From: Algivirga pacifica
GTDB lineage: Bacteria; Bacteroidota; Bacteroidia; Cytophagales; Flammeovirgaceae
Direction: 5' to 3'
DNA: 64,000 nucleotides
Assembly (NCBI RefSeq): GCF_039543525.1
Contig: NZ_BAABJX010000029.1
Location: 1 to 64,000 of the forward strand
Part shown: positions 24,753 to 34,129 of the stretch, one piece after another
Position numbering within the stretch: the stretch's first letter is position 1
How the letters are laid out: each line of letters opens with the position of its first letter
The notes under the pieces: generated by a model
Seen by the model: only the letters and a program-made list of their open reading frames with translations
The model's database searches: none
Told to the model about the DNA's origin: nothing
Position numbers and translations under genes: made by a program

Positions 24753-25367
24753 TTACAAAGAGATACCCATGAAAGACATGAATGCCAAGCCCATCAAACC
24801 AGTGATGATGAACGTGATTCCCAAACCTTTCAACGGTGCAGGTACGTTAGAGTATTTCATACGCTCACGGATCGCTGCAAGAGCGATGATCGCTAGCAAC
24901 CAACCAATACCTGAAGACAAACCGTAAACGGTAGGCTCAACGATGTTGGTATACTCTCTTGGTACCATAAAGAATGATGCACCCAAGATAGAACAGTTTA
25001 CCGCGATCAATGGAAGGAAGATACCCAAAGAACCATAAAGGGCTGGGGAAACCTTCTCGATGATCATCTCCACCAACTGCACGAAAGAGGCAATTACGGC
25101 GATAAACATGATAAACTGTAGGAAAGATAGGTCAATAGAAGCAAAAGATGGTCCCATCCATGCTAGTGCACCTTCTTTCAAGATGTACTCATTGATCATC
25201 CAGTTGATCGGTACAGTAAGGGTAAGGACGAAGGCTACCGCCAATCCAAGACCCATTGCAGTAGACACTTTCTTTGATACGGCCAGGTATGAACACATTC
25301 CCAGGAAGTATGCAAAGATCATGTTCTCGATAAAGATCGATTTTATTGCAAGATTTATTAAATCCAT
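24753..25367 (-). CDS. nqrE: Na+-translocating NADH:quinone reductase subunit E
   Basis: Integral membrane subunit of Na+-NQR; with NqrD it holds an intramembrane [2Fe-2S] cluster and helps form the Na+ path. 204 residues, six predicted helices, normal length. Conserved cysteines are seen in FAYFLGMCSYLAVSK (about 24) and LIAVNCSILGASFF (about 117). Start MDLINLAIKSIFIENMIFAY. Last gene of nqrABCDE here, 24 nt after nqrD. The usual next gene, nqrF, is missing; a terminator follows instead. Confidence 0.96.
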   Translation of the reverse strand: MDLINLAIKSIFIENMIFAYFLGMCSYLAVSKKVSTAMGLGLAVAFVLTLTVPINWMINEYILKEGALAWMGPSFASIDLSFLQFIMFIAVIASFVQLVEMIIEKVSPALYGSLGIFLPLIAVNCSILGASFFMVPREYTNIVEPTVYGLSSGIGWLLAIIALAAIRERMKYSNVPAPLKGLGITFIITGLMGLAFMSFMGISL

Positions 25368-25390
25368 TTTTAATTGCGTTTAGGAAGTGA

Positions 25391-26038
25391 TTACTCTGAT
25401 TCTACATAGCCGTTTCTCCAACGCTGTACCCAAATGATCAAACCAATGATAATGAAGGCACCTACTGGAGAAGTCATCAAGCCCATTTTAGGGAATGCAT
25501 CTGGCAATACCTGAAAGCCAAACAAGGTTCCTGAACCGAATAGCTCTCTGAAGAAAGCTACTGCCAAGATCACCCATGCATAACCGATTGCTGAACCGAA
25601 ACCATCCAAGATAGAGTCATAAGGCTTATTACCCATTGCGAAGGCCTCCAAACGACCCATTACAATACAGTTGGTAATGATCAAACCTACATAAACCCCT
25701 ACTACTTTGGAGACATCATAAAGATATGCTTTCAACACCTCGTTTACGATAATTACCAACGTCGCTACAACACCTAGCTGTACGATGATACGGATACGCT
25801 GAGGAATTGCGTTTCTCAACAAAGAGATAATCAAGTTCGCAAATACTACTACGAACATTACTGAAATAGACATTACCAGTGTCGGCTCCATTTTCGCCGT
25901 TACCGCCAATGCAGAACAGATACCTAGTACCTGAACGGTGACAGGGTTGTTATCATCAAAAGGATCTTTTACAATATTTCTCCTTCTTTTTGATAGCAAC
26001 GCCTCTGATTTCTTCACTTCTGCAGTTTCTGTACTCAT
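25391..26038 (-). CDS. nqrD: Na+-translocating NADH:quinone reductase subunit D
   Basis: Six-helix membrane subunit homologous to NqrE and forming the shared iron-sulfur site. 215 residues. Conserved VLGICSALAVTAKMEPTLVM (about 36-55, Cys near 39) and GLIITNCIVMGRLEAFAM (Cys near 120). The N-terminus has a ~25-residue polar extension (KKSEALLSKRRRN) before the first helix. Between nqrC and nqrE in the standard order. Confidence 0.96.
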   Translation of the reverse strand: MSTETAEVKKSEALLSKRRRNIVKDPFDDNNPVTVQVLGICSALAVTAKMEPTLVMSISVMFVVVFANLIISLLRNAIPQRIRIIVQLGVVATLVIIVNEVLKAYLYDVSKVVGVYVGLIITNCIVMGRLEAFAMGNKPYDSILDGFGSAIGYAWVILAVAFFRELFGSGTLFGFQVLPDAFPKMGLMTSPVGAFIIIGLIIWVQRWRNGYVESE

Positions 26039-26102
26039 GATTAAGTATAGTTATTCAGAGGTTTTACAAATAAACAATTTATAATTAGGGAACTCCAGAC
26101 GC

Positions 26103-26834
26103 TTAGTTCATGGATACCGCAGAAGTTCCTTTCAGGTCTTTGATATAAGACTTGTACAACTCAAGGTAGTCTGCAAGCATGTCGTTTAGACCTACCGCCG
26201 TAAGCGTAGCACCTGACATACCGTCTACTTTGTAGTCGCTAGTGATTTGGTTACCCTCACCTTTTACCATTACAACTGGCTTTAGATCACCTTCTTCAAA
26301 GATTTTCTTACCAACGTAACGCTCCTGAATGTCCGCATCAGCGATACGAGCACCCAAACCTGGTGTTTCACCGGCGTGATCAAATACCACCCCTTTGATC
26401 GTCTTAAGATCTTCCTCCAAGGCTACATAACCCCAGATCGTATTCCAAAGACCATAACCATAAACTGGAAGGATATAGGCAGTTGCTTTTCCGCCCTCAC
26501 CTTTCATTTTGTAAACTGGAAGTAGTTTCTGAGAATCATCTTTCTTCTTCCATTCTTTCTGAATGTTGATCTTAAGAATCTCTCCTTCGTACGCTACTTC
26601 TTCCCCTTTGCTGTTTACTACTACAGCTTCTACTTGCTCGTCAAATTGTTTTGACAAAGCGGCCTTGTCATCTCCTGTGATATCCACAGCACCCAAGATT
26701 TGCTTTTTAGTATCAAGCAAGATCTCACGCTGCTGTCTTTCTTTCAATGACTCTGAAATAAATGCCAACAAACCACCCATAATCACGGTCATGGCTATGG
26801 CAAACCCGATAATATATCCGTTAGACTGTCGCAC
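26103..26834 (-). CDS. nqrC: Na+-translocating NADH:quinone reductase subunit C
   Basis: Periplasmically exposed subunit anchored by one N-terminal helix (about 6-27), carrying covalently bound FMN. The flavin-attachment threonine is T210 in VDGMSGATLTAVG. 243 residues. Also conserved is the FDHAGETPGLGARI segment (about 151-164). Its start overlaps the end of nqrB by 14 nt, so translation is coupled. Confidence 0.96.
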   Translation of the reverse strand: MRQSNGYIIGFAIAMTVIMGGLLAFISESLKERQQREILLDTKKQILGAVDITGDDKAALSKQFDEQVEAVVVNSKGEEVAYEGEILKINIQKEWKKKDDSQKLLPVYKMKGEGGKATAYILPVYGYGLWNTIWGYVALEEDLKTIKGVVFDHAGETPGLGARIADADIQERYVGKKIFEEGDLKPVVMVKGEGNQITSDYKVDGMSGATLTAVGLNDMLADYLELYKSYIKDLKGTSAVSMN

Positions 26835-28002
26835 GTTTTAATCTTCTTTTTTTGTTAGCATTCACTACATAGTAATCAATAAGTGGGGCCATCACGTTCA
26901 TCAATAGAATCGCTAGCATGATTCCCTCAGGATATGCTGGGTTCCATACACGGATGATCACTGTCATAATACCGATCAACACCCCGTAGATCCACTTACC
27001 AGCGCCTGTATGTGCTGCTGAAACTGGGTCAGTAGCCATGAATACTGCACCGAAAGCGAAACCACCAGCAATTAGGTGATAGTAGAACGGTAGAGACATA
27101 TATGTGTTTGCCGCAAACGCTTGCATTACCAATCCCATAGCAATAGCACCCAATACAGTACCTGCCATGATTCTGAAGCTAGCTACACGTGTTACCAACA
27201 AGATGATTGCACCAATTCCGATAGCAATTACTGAAGTCTCACCAATTGACCCTGGGATCGTACCGATTACCAAGCTCTCTACCGAGAAGTCGAAGTTCGT
27301 AATACCACTTGCAATATAGTCTGTTACTGCTACACCACCGTTAGAAGCGGCTTGCGCCAAGCCTAGGAATGTTGCTCCAGAGAAAGAATCAGGTGCACCT
27401 GATACCCATACAGTATCACCAGAGATATCTCCAGGATAAGTAAAGTATAGGAATGCACGAGCAGTCAGGGCAATGTTTAGTACGTTCATACCTGTACCAC
27501 CAAAGATCTCTTTTGCGATCAAAACGGCAAATACAGTCGCCAATGCTACCTGCCACAATGGAATTGTAGGAGGCATCACCAAAGGAATCAACATACCTGT
27601 TACCAGGAATCCCTCGTTGATCGGGTGCTTACGAATCACACCAAATGCAACCTCAACCAAACCACCGGCCGTATATGCTACCAATACCACTGGAATGGTA
27701 ATGATTAGTCCGTGAAGGAACTTGTCCATGAAAGACGCTTCCTCTCCTAGTGAAAGATAGTGCATCTCTCCAACGTTCCACATACCGAACAACAAAGCAG
27801 GAACCAAAGCGATCACCACGGTCATCATCATACGCTTTAAATCCACTGCATCTCTCACTTGAACGCCTTTGCTTTTTGTCACCGTAGAAGGTGTAAACAA
27901 GAACGTTTCCCCTGCCTCGAACAAGTAGTAAAACTGCTCCAGTTTACCACCCTTTTCGAACATGGGCTTTTGTTTTTCTAATAAATCGTGTAAGAATTTC
28001 AT
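26821..28002 (-). CDS. nqrB: Na+-translocating NADH:quinone reductase subunit B
   Basis: Main Na+-channel subunit, about ten helices, 393 residues. The covalent FMN threonine is T211 in SFSGATFLG. HPINEGFLVTGMLIPL and ATDPVSAAHTGAGKW are typical conserved blocks, the latter near the quinone/riboflavin site. Start MKFLHDLLEKQKPMFEKGGK fits the family N-terminus. Fifty-one nt after nqrA. Confidence 0.97.
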   Translation of the reverse strand: MKFLHDLLEKQKPMFEKGGKLEQFYYLFEAGETFLFTPSTVTKSKGVQVRDAVDLKRMMMTVVIALVPALLFGMWNVGEMHYLSLGEEASFMDKFLHGLIITIPVVLVAYTAGGLVEVAFGVIRKHPINEGFLVTGMLIPLVMPPTIPLWQVALATVFAVLIAKEIFGGTGMNVLNIALTARAFLYFTYPGDISGDTVWVSGAPDSFSGATFLGLAQAASNGGVAVTDYIASGITNFDFSVESLVIGTIPGSIGETSVIAIGIGAIILLVTRVASFRIMAGTVLGAIAMGLVMQAFAANTYMSLPFYYHLIAGGFAFGAVFMATDPVSAAHTGAGKWIYGVLIGIMTVIIRVWNPAYPEGIMLAILLMNVMAPLIDYYVVNANKKRRLKRATV

Positions 28003-28053
28003 CTATGGAAAAATTTATAATCCAGAGCTTTAAGAACTCCTTTAATCCTATTA

Positions 28054-29403
28054 TTAAGCTAGTCTCAACTCATCCAAGCCACGTCTCAGGATTGCCTGAA
28101 CGTCATGCTTTGATACATCGATAAACTCACAAAGTGCCAGATCTTCTTCTGCCAACTCGTAGATACCCAATGCTTCCATTTCGTCATAGTCATTGGCCAT
28201 GATCGCTTTCAGCAAATAAGTAGGGTAGATATCCATTGGCAATACTTTCTCAAACTGACCAGAGAATACAAATGCTCTCTCCTCACCGTTCAAAGAAGTA
28301 TCCAACTTATATGTTTTAGATGATCCTGCGAACAATCCAAATGCTTTGTGGAAGCTCAAACGGTTAAAGATCGGTGCCAACCACCCATCAGACAAGAAGA
28401 ATCTAGGCTTGTTTCCTTCTGGAATTACCGTAACCAAGTTGTCATAGTGATTCAAGTAACCGTCTTTAGCGATTGCCTCACCAGTCAATACGTTTCCTGA
28501 GATCACACGAACATTAGATCCTGATACTTTCTTAGACAATACTTTGTCCAAACGAGCACCTACATATGTTTCGATATACTCTGGATTAGAAACTTCAGAA
28601 CCAGCAATGGCTACTAATTTCTTTGTGTCGTAACGTCCTTCCGTAAACAACTTACCAATGATCGCCAAGCCTTGTGGTGTCAATGTCCAAACAACATCTT
28701 CTCCTGAACGGATTGGGTCTACATGGTGAATTTGTACCCCTACGTTACCTGCTGGGTGAATCCCTGCGAACGTGTTGATGGTTGCACCTTTCAGTCCAGC
28801 CATGATGTTTGAGCTATTGTCTACGTTGATATGGATGTTAGAAGTAAATTTCTTCAACACCTCAATACCAGCCTGCAGATACTGCTCTTGTCCCTTCAAC
28901 ACAAAGTTCGTATCAGCAGCTAGCGGATGCGTATCAAATGCTGAGATAAAGATCGCTCTAGGATCTGCCTCAATGTTGGCAACTACGGCAAATGGTCTTT
29001 GCACTAGTTCCAACCAAGCACCTGACTCCAGCATTGTTTTCTTAGCATCTTCTTTAATAAGGCTATCTACCGATACTTTAGGGAATTCCCTGTATTCGAT
29101 ATCCTTATCTTTCAAGATAACTACTTCTAACAATCTACGCTGTGCCCCTCTATTGATGGCTACAACTTCTCCACTAACTGGGGCTGTGTACATTACCCCT
29201 TCTTGTTTTCTATCAAAGAACAAAGGGTCACCTGCCTTGACAACATCTCCCTCTTTCACCAGCATCTTAGGTCTTTGGAACCCCACGAAACTCGATGGCT
29301 TTACGGCAAATGTCTCTGGCTGATCAACCGAAGCCACGCTTAAGTTCGCAGCCCCTTCCAGTTTGATATCAAAACCTTTCTTAAGTTTAATATTTACAGA
29401 CAT
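28054..29403 (-). CDS. nqrA: Na+-translocating NADH:quinone reductase subunit A
   Basis: Soluble cytoplasmic subunit of Na+-NQR, implicated in the quinone site. 449 residues, typical length. N-terminus IKLKKGFDIKLEGAANLS; conserved GFQRPKMLVKEGDVVKAGDP (barrel-sandwich fold, like RnfC) and YTAPVSGEVVAINRGAQR. First gene of the operon. A TAnnTTTG-type -7 box (TAGATTTG) lies 43-50 nt upstream. Confidence 0.96.
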   Translation of the reverse strand: MSVNIKLKKGFDIKLEGAANLSVASVDQPETFAVKPSSFVGFQRPKMLVKEGDVVKAGDPLFFDRKQEGVMYTAPVSGEVVAINRGAQRRLLEVVILKDKDIEYREFPKVSVDSLIKEDAKKTMLESGAWLELVQRPFAVVANIEADPRAIFISAFDTHPLAADTNFVLKGQEQYLQAGIEVLKKFTSNIHINVDNSSNIMAGLKGATINTFAGIHPAGNVGVQIHHVDPIRSGEDVVWTLTPQGLAIIGKLFTEGRYDTKKLVAIAGSEVSNPEYIETYVGARLDKVLSKKVSGSNVRVISGNVLTGEAIAKDGYLNHYDNLVTVIPEGNKPRFFLSDGWLAPIFNRLSFHKAFGLFAGSSKTYKLDTSLNGEERAFVFSGQFEKVLPMDIYPTYLLKAIMANDYDEMEALGIYELAEEDLALCEFIDVSKHDVQAILRRGLDELRLA

Positions 29404-29839
29404 TGGATATTATTATGAGTGTTTTAACGCTCCAAAAATTTGCTGCAAATCTACAAAATTACATTTTAGGATGAAACAAGTATTTTATGTTTAAAAAACA
29501 ATATTCTTTAACTTTCTCATCTATCTGGCAAACTGTTTGTTAAAGAGGAGGGTTTTGATAAAATCAAAAAAATTAGAAATAATTGTGATTAATTAGGGAT
29601 AAAGCATGATTTTTCATAATATTCTCCTTATTATTCAGTTAAACTAATAGACTTGCTTTTGGTGAGGAAAATCATCATATAATTTTTACTATTTCTGGTA
29701 TTTTTTTTCACTTTCACCAACTCAAAGCCAAGAAAGTCTACGAAACAGAGAATACTTGAGACCTTTACTTTCCTTTTGGCATACAACCTTACATGCTTGA
29801 GCCAACAGGAAGGAATCAACCAAAAAGTAACTTATACCT
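29404..29839. other. AT-rich divergent gap; Nqr promoter candidate
   Basis: 436 bases between nqrA (-) and the unknown gene at 29840 (+). On the minus strand 29453-29446 reads TAGATTTG, matching the -7 consensus; no good -33 TTTG lies at the right distance. The rest is AT-rich, and no credible coding sequence or repeat element was seen. Confidence 0.45.
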
Positions 29840-30205
29840 ATGACAGGAAGTATGAATGATACTCAAATCAAAGCTATTTGGGATGAGATTTTGCATAGAG
29901 ACGATGTATTGGAGATTAGCGATCTACACTTCGTTAGAATTTATGCTAATCCTTTGGAAAAAGCCTTTATCGTGACATGGAACGCGCTTAAAGGAGAGAT
30001 CACTATTGCTGAATCCCTACACCACGATCCGCAAGAGACGCTTGTAGAGATTAATCAGTACAATTATGTGCGCTTAAAGCACAGTACACTAAAAAGGCAA
30101 GTATTATTGAAAGTTGAGCTTAATGAAAAGCTACAGACTTTGAATATCGATCCAATTTTTAATCCTGAGAGCAAGAGTATTGCGTTGAAGGTACATTATA
30201 TATAG
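29840..30205 (+). CDS. Small protein of unknown function
   Basis: 121 residues, no signal peptide, no membrane segment. Start either at MTGSMNDTQ or four codons later at MNDTQIKAIWDE. Mixed alpha/beta composition; FVRIYANPLEKAFIVTWNAL and ETLVEINQYNYVRLKHSTLK are the most patterned segments. I do not recognise a family. It stands alone; a TTAGGGA-type heptad repeat (30205-30262) separates it from the next gene. Base composition matches its neighbours and the frame is clean, so it is probably real. Confidence 0.55.
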   Translation: MTGSMNDTQIKAIWDEILHRDDVLEISDLHFVRIYANPLEKAFIVTWNALKGEITIAESLHHDPQETLVEINQYNYVRLKHSTLKRQVLLKVELNEKLQTLNIDPIFNPESKSIALKVHYI

Positions 30206-30265
30206 GGTTTGGGGGCTAGGGATTAGGTTATAGTATACTGTAGACTAATCCCTAACTACTCAATG
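30205..30265. repeat. Heptad inverted repeat (GATTAGG / CCTAATC)
   Basis: GGGGGCTAGGGATTAGG on the left and GACTAATCCCTAAC on the right, around a TATAGTATACTGTAG centre. Same word family as 15944-16026. Confidence 0.65.
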
Positions 30266-30318
30266 TACCTCATACCTAATAAGCTAGTCGCTTCCGAGTA
30301 CCTCTTCGAGCATCACCT

Positions 30319-31458
30319 ATGAGATTCCCCAAAAACATCACATCTCTATTTTATGGAGTGATTGGTATACTTTGGCTAAGTATACACTTTTTTTATTACT
30401 ACAAATTCGGTGTACGCCCTGTTCCTGATACCACTTACTATTACTTGACGGCTGACACTATATTAGGCTTAGAGAACTTTGACCTCTCCCATTACAAATG
30501 GTATTTTAGCTATGGTTTATTCCTATCTGTATTTCGCTACTTACAGCTAGCTGAATACTGGATCATTGGCATTCAGTTATGCATCTCCCTACTAGGGATG
30601 CTCAGTTTAATGAAAACAGTCTATTTAATCACTCAAAGCCATGCTGGGAGTCTTATTACCGCATTCTTTTACCTTGGATGTTTTAAGCTATTTATCTGGA
30701 ATTTCATCATCAGCACAGAATCTCTATTTATAAGTAGCGTTATCATCAGTTTTTACCTATGGATATCCTATCATTACAAGCCTTCTACCATTAAGCTTTA
30801 CCTCACCCTTGTGATAAGTCTCTTCACCTGTTTCTTACGCCCCACAGGAATTGGTCTTTTAATTGGGATAGTCACCTATGGTATATCAAGGATAAACCCT
30901 AAACTTTCCTGGTCTTCAATCAGCCTACTATGTATTCTTGGAATATCTCTACTAACACTAGTAAATTATATGCTTACGACATTTCAGATGATTGATATGG
31001 AGTACGCTCAAGGACATTTAATACATCAACCCAAATTTGAATCCTTAATCATAACACCTCCTACAGATCTATATATTCCCTCCGGAAGTCATAGTCCATT
31101 GATTCGGATTATACTCTTCTACCTTTATAATCCTTTATATGGATTACAACTAGCATTCTCCAAATTGCTACTATTTACCTTTAATATACGTCCTTACTTT
31201 TCTGTGTGGAACAATTTATTTTCCATTACATCCTTAAGTACGCTGTACTTTCTAGGCATATATGGCATACTTCACAGAAGCATCCCTTCCCCTATCAAAT
31301 TTTTAGGACTAAGTTTTATACTCTTTCAGGGTATAACAGTCATGTTAACGATTGCGGATGTTGATGGGCGATTCATACTACCTGTGATTCCCGTTATGGC
31401 TGTATTTGGAGGTATAGGAGGTAGTACTTTTCTTATGAAAAAATATAAGAATGGTTAA
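30319..31458 (+). CDS. Polytopic membrane protein, GT-C-like glycosyltransferase candidate
   Basis: 379 residues with about nine or ten hydrophobic segments. The first loop (GVRPVPDTTYYYLTADTI) has the Asp-bearing periplasmic position typical of GT-C enzymes that use polyprenyl-phosphate sugars, and FLRPTGIGLLIG after a later helix recalls the ArnT/PMT-like fold. No exact family is assigned. Neighbours include a second polytopic protein, fdtA/fdtB and a FemAB-like protein, suggesting cell-surface glycan assembly. Weakly conserved, so confidence is in membrane topology rather than activity. Confidence 0.6.
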   Translation: MRFPKNITSLFYGVIGILWLSIHFFYYYKFGVRPVPDTTYYYLTADTILGLENFDLSHYKWYFSYGLFLSVFRYLQLAEYWIIGIQLCISLLGMLSLMKTVYLITQSHAGSLITAFFYLGCFKLFIWNFIISTESLFISSVIISFYLWISYHYKPSTIKLYLTLVISLFTCFLRPTGIGLLIGIVTYGISRINPKLSWSSISLLCILGISLLTLVNYMLTTFQMIDMEYAQGHLIHQPKFESLIITPPTDLYIPSGSHSPLIRIILFYLYNPLYGLQLAFSKLLLFTFNIRPYFSVWNNLFSITSLSTLYFLGIYGILHRSIPSPIKFLGLSFILFQGITVMLTIADVDGRFILPVIPVMAVFGGIGGSTFLMKKYKNG

Positions 31459-31498
31459 TGATATACTTCATGAAGTCCCTTAAAAAATACCGTAAGCA

Positions 31499-32479
31499 AT
31501 GAATGCATTACAACACGTTAAAAGAACAGGCCTGAATACTAAATCATGGGACAATTGTATCATGAACTCCCAAAATCCTCAACATTTTGCGTTATCTTGG
31601 TTTTTGGATGCAGCTGGAATGGAATGGGAAGCCTTGGTAGAAATTGACGAGCAAACAAATGAATACTTAACTGTCATGCCTTTTCAGGTAACTTACGCAT
31701 GGGGAATTAAGCATATTTTTCAGAGTCCATTTTGTCAACAGCTAGGTGTTTTTTCTACCAAAAAGTCATTCAGTACAAGAGATTTTCAGCCTTATTTTGA
31801 CTATTTGAAAGATCAAAAGTACGTGGGAAAGTATTTCTTCCATCACGCTAACCCTATCCGTACAACACGTACAATGAACACTCATATATTGTCTTTAAAC
31901 TCACCTTACCCTACCTTAAAAAGCGTCTACTCAAAAGGACGAAAAGATGCATTAAGAAAATCTATTAACAATGGAATCACCATTCAAAAGACCAACAACT
32001 ATCGACATATTTGTGATGGATACACCCGGCTAATTGCTGAACGGAATGAAGGGTATCAAGATCATGTGGGAAAAGACCTATTGAATGTAATTGAAGCTGC
32101 TTATTATCATGGGATACTAGAAAGTTTTTACGCTATCGATAGAGAGAAAAACATCATAGGGGGAATGAGCTTTATGGTCTCGAAATACAAAATTGATATT
32201 TACACCAGCTTCACAACAGCTGAAGGGTTAAAATATGGGTGTACTACATTATTAATGGACCATATCATCCAAAAATATGCTAACACTAATAAAACTCTAG
32301 ACTTTTGTGGCAGTCATATTGAAAGCATTAATCAATTCTTTCAATATTTTGGAGCTAAAAAAGTTCAAATTCCCTTATTGCATGTCAATAACCTCCCTTG
32401 GTGGATCAAAGGTATCAAGTGGTTAAAAAATAAGTTGATAGATGAATTGATCCTTCAAAAAAAGGTGCTTTATTCTTAG
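31499..32479 (+). CDS. FemAB/GNAT-fold acyltransferase-like protein
   Basis: 326 residues, soluble. The pattern of paired GNAT-like domains is visible: an N-terminal half with FALSWFLDAAGMEWEALVEI, and a C-terminal half with SKGRKDALRKSINNGITIQK, FYAIDREKNIIGGMSFMVSK, YTSFTTAEGLKYGCTTLLMD and LDFCGSHIESINQFFQYFGA. This fits the FemAB-like acyltransferases often encoded in polysaccharide loci. It may N-acylate an amino sugar; fdtB just beyond makes an amino sugar and no fdtC acetyltransferase is visible (inference only). Start MNALQHVKRTGLNTKSWDN. Confidence 0.65.
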   Translation: MNALQHVKRTGLNTKSWDNCIMNSQNPQHFALSWFLDAAGMEWEALVEIDEQTNEYLTVMPFQVTYAWGIKHIFQSPFCQQLGVFSTKKSFSTRDFQPYFDYLKDQKYVGKYFFHHANPIRTTRTMNTHILSLNSPYPTLKSVYSKGRKDALRKSINNGITIQKTNNYRHICDGYTRLIAERNEGYQDHVGKDLLNVIEAAYYHGILESFYAIDREKNIIGGMSFMVSKYKIDIYTSFTTAEGLKYGCTTLLMDHIIQKYANTNKTLDFCGSHIESINQFFQYFGAKKVQIPLLHVNNLPWWIKGIKWLKNKLIDELILQKKVLYS

Positions 32480-32498
32480 TGAATAGGGATACTTAATT

Positions 32499-34103
32499 CT
32501 ATTGCTTTATATCATCATTACTCCAAGGCTTTGCATGCATGTAAAAGCCATCTTTTAAGTCATCGGAAAATGAGTGTAAGTCTTTACGCTGCAAATGATA
32601 GACACACGGAATTGCTATATCTCCACAACGATCAGTACCTTCTACAAGAACTGTGATGCCTTCCGGGGTTTGATATTTTATTTGCTGCTCCACTTTTTTA
32701 TAATCTTTAGGGTATTCCCACACCATCCCTTTCGTCAAAAGGACATATCCCATCCCACTTATTAATAATATTACAGTACCTAATTGTAGGGTATGTAGAC
32801 TTGGGAGCTTTATCATCGTCGCCATATGATGAACATTTCTTATCAACAAAATGAATAAATAAGGATACAAAAAACGCATCGTTGGCGTTTGCCATAAACA
32901 AAAGCCTATGGCCACAACAATTAAAAGCCAAACCATCCTATCCAAAAATACATTGTGCTTCCAAACTAAAAACCCATCAATAAATATTCCCACCAATGTT
33001 AAAAGCATTAATAGTTGATCTGTTTTTCTATGTAGCAGAAACCAAGTAGGCATCCATTCTAAAAAGTTTTTCCCGATCACTAATTGCCAACTATCATCTA
33101 GTGGCCTTCTTGCAAAAAACGTGATATCCTCCAACCACTGAGTAATGAATGGTAATGGTACTTTATGCTTAAAATCAAACAAATCGAACCAAGGCAATGG
33201 ATAAAGTAGATAACCTGATAAGAACAAGTTCCTGATACCCCAGCTACACCAAACACTAACTATCATCACAAAAACCATTCGGCTTATATGATACTTTGAA
33301 TTAATTAAAACAGGAATCAATAAAAAGCTATAAATAAAACCAGACTGCTTGATCAAAGGCGCTATTGCACAAGATACAATCAGTAAGATCTCACCCTCAA
33401 AAGTCCTATCCTTTCTTTGGTACTCCAGTATTCCCACCACAATAATTCCGCATAAAACTAAATCGGGAGAGATTGAAGATTCCCATCCCCAAAAAGCAAC
33501 TAAATACCATAACAATATCAATAACGCCCCATACTTATATTTGCCTGACTCCATAATGAAATAGTAAGAAAATGTCAGTATATAAAAGCTGGTTACCGCT
33601 GCTGGTATATTAAATCCTGTAAACCGAAAAGTATAATTGGCAACTAATAAATGGAAATAGGAATTCAAACCATAGGCACAAAATAAATTAGCGATTCCTT
33701 TAGTAACGGGATAGAGATTATACCACTGTACTACCTGTGCGTGATACAAATAACTATCTATCCAAGAAGGTTCCTGAGCTCCTGTCACCAATATGTAAAA
33801 CAACATCATCAGTAATAGCACTCGCTGCCATCGACTTCCTGTATTAACCTTAATCAAGACTGATTGCCTTCCCATAATCCACCCCACTGATGCAAGAATA
33901 GAAGTGATCGTCAGGGTAAAAAAGCTTATAGGCGTAAAAAAATGAAGTACTGATAATATGAACATTTGAAAAAAGCTCCCTACTAACACTAATGGCACAA
34001 GCTGGTACTCTCTTATTCCCCTACCCTGAAATAAAAATAATAACTTACTTATTCCCAATGAATTAAAGACAATCAAACAGCCTACCAACAATAATCCTAA
34101 CAT
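32499..34103 (-). CDS. Large polytopic membrane protein, glycosyltransferase-like
   Basis: 534 residues, about twelve hydrophobic segments. An early extracytoplasmic loop has EPSWIDSYLYHAQVVQWYN, with an Asp in a position typical of GT-C enzymes. The family is otherwise unknown to me. It begins 26 nt after the fdtB stop on the same strand, so it is probably part of an fdtA-fdtB-membrane protein unit that transfers or handles the amino sugar they make (inference). The C-terminal ~80 residues are soluble, with two Cys in VEGTDRCGDIAIPCVYHLQ. Confidence 0.6.
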   Translation of the reverse strand: MLGLLLVGCLIVFNSLGISKLLFLFQGRGIREYQLVPLVLVGSFFQMFILSVLHFFTPISFFTLTITSILASVGWIMGRQSVLIKVNTGSRWQRVLLLMMLFYILVTGAQEPSWIDSYLYHAQVVQWYNLYPVTKGIANLFCAYGLNSYFHLLVANYTFRFTGFNIPAAVTSFYILTFSYYFIMESGKYKYGALLILLWYLVAFWGWESSISPDLVLCGIIVVGILEYQRKDRTFEGEILLIVSCAIAPLIKQSGFIYSFLLIPVLINSKYHISRMVFVMIVSVWCSWGIRNLFLSGYLLYPLPWFDLFDFKHKVPLPFITQWLEDITFFARRPLDDSWQLVIGKNFLEWMPTWFLLHRKTDQLLMLLTLVGIFIDGFLVWKHNVFLDRMVWLLIVVAIGFCLWQTPTMRFLYPYLFILLIRNVHHMATMIKLPSLHTLQLGTVILLISGMGYVLLTKGMVWEYPKDYKKVEQQIKYQTPEGITVLVEGTDRCGDIAIPCVYHLQRKDLHSFSDDLKDGFYMHAKPWSNDDIKQ

Positions 34104-34129
34104 ATGTTTTTATCTAAAAAATAGCCCCC

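Noticed and set aside
29631..29819. 62-residue minus-strand protein
   Set aside because: Low-complexity K/V/S-rich chance frame in an AT-rich promoter gap.
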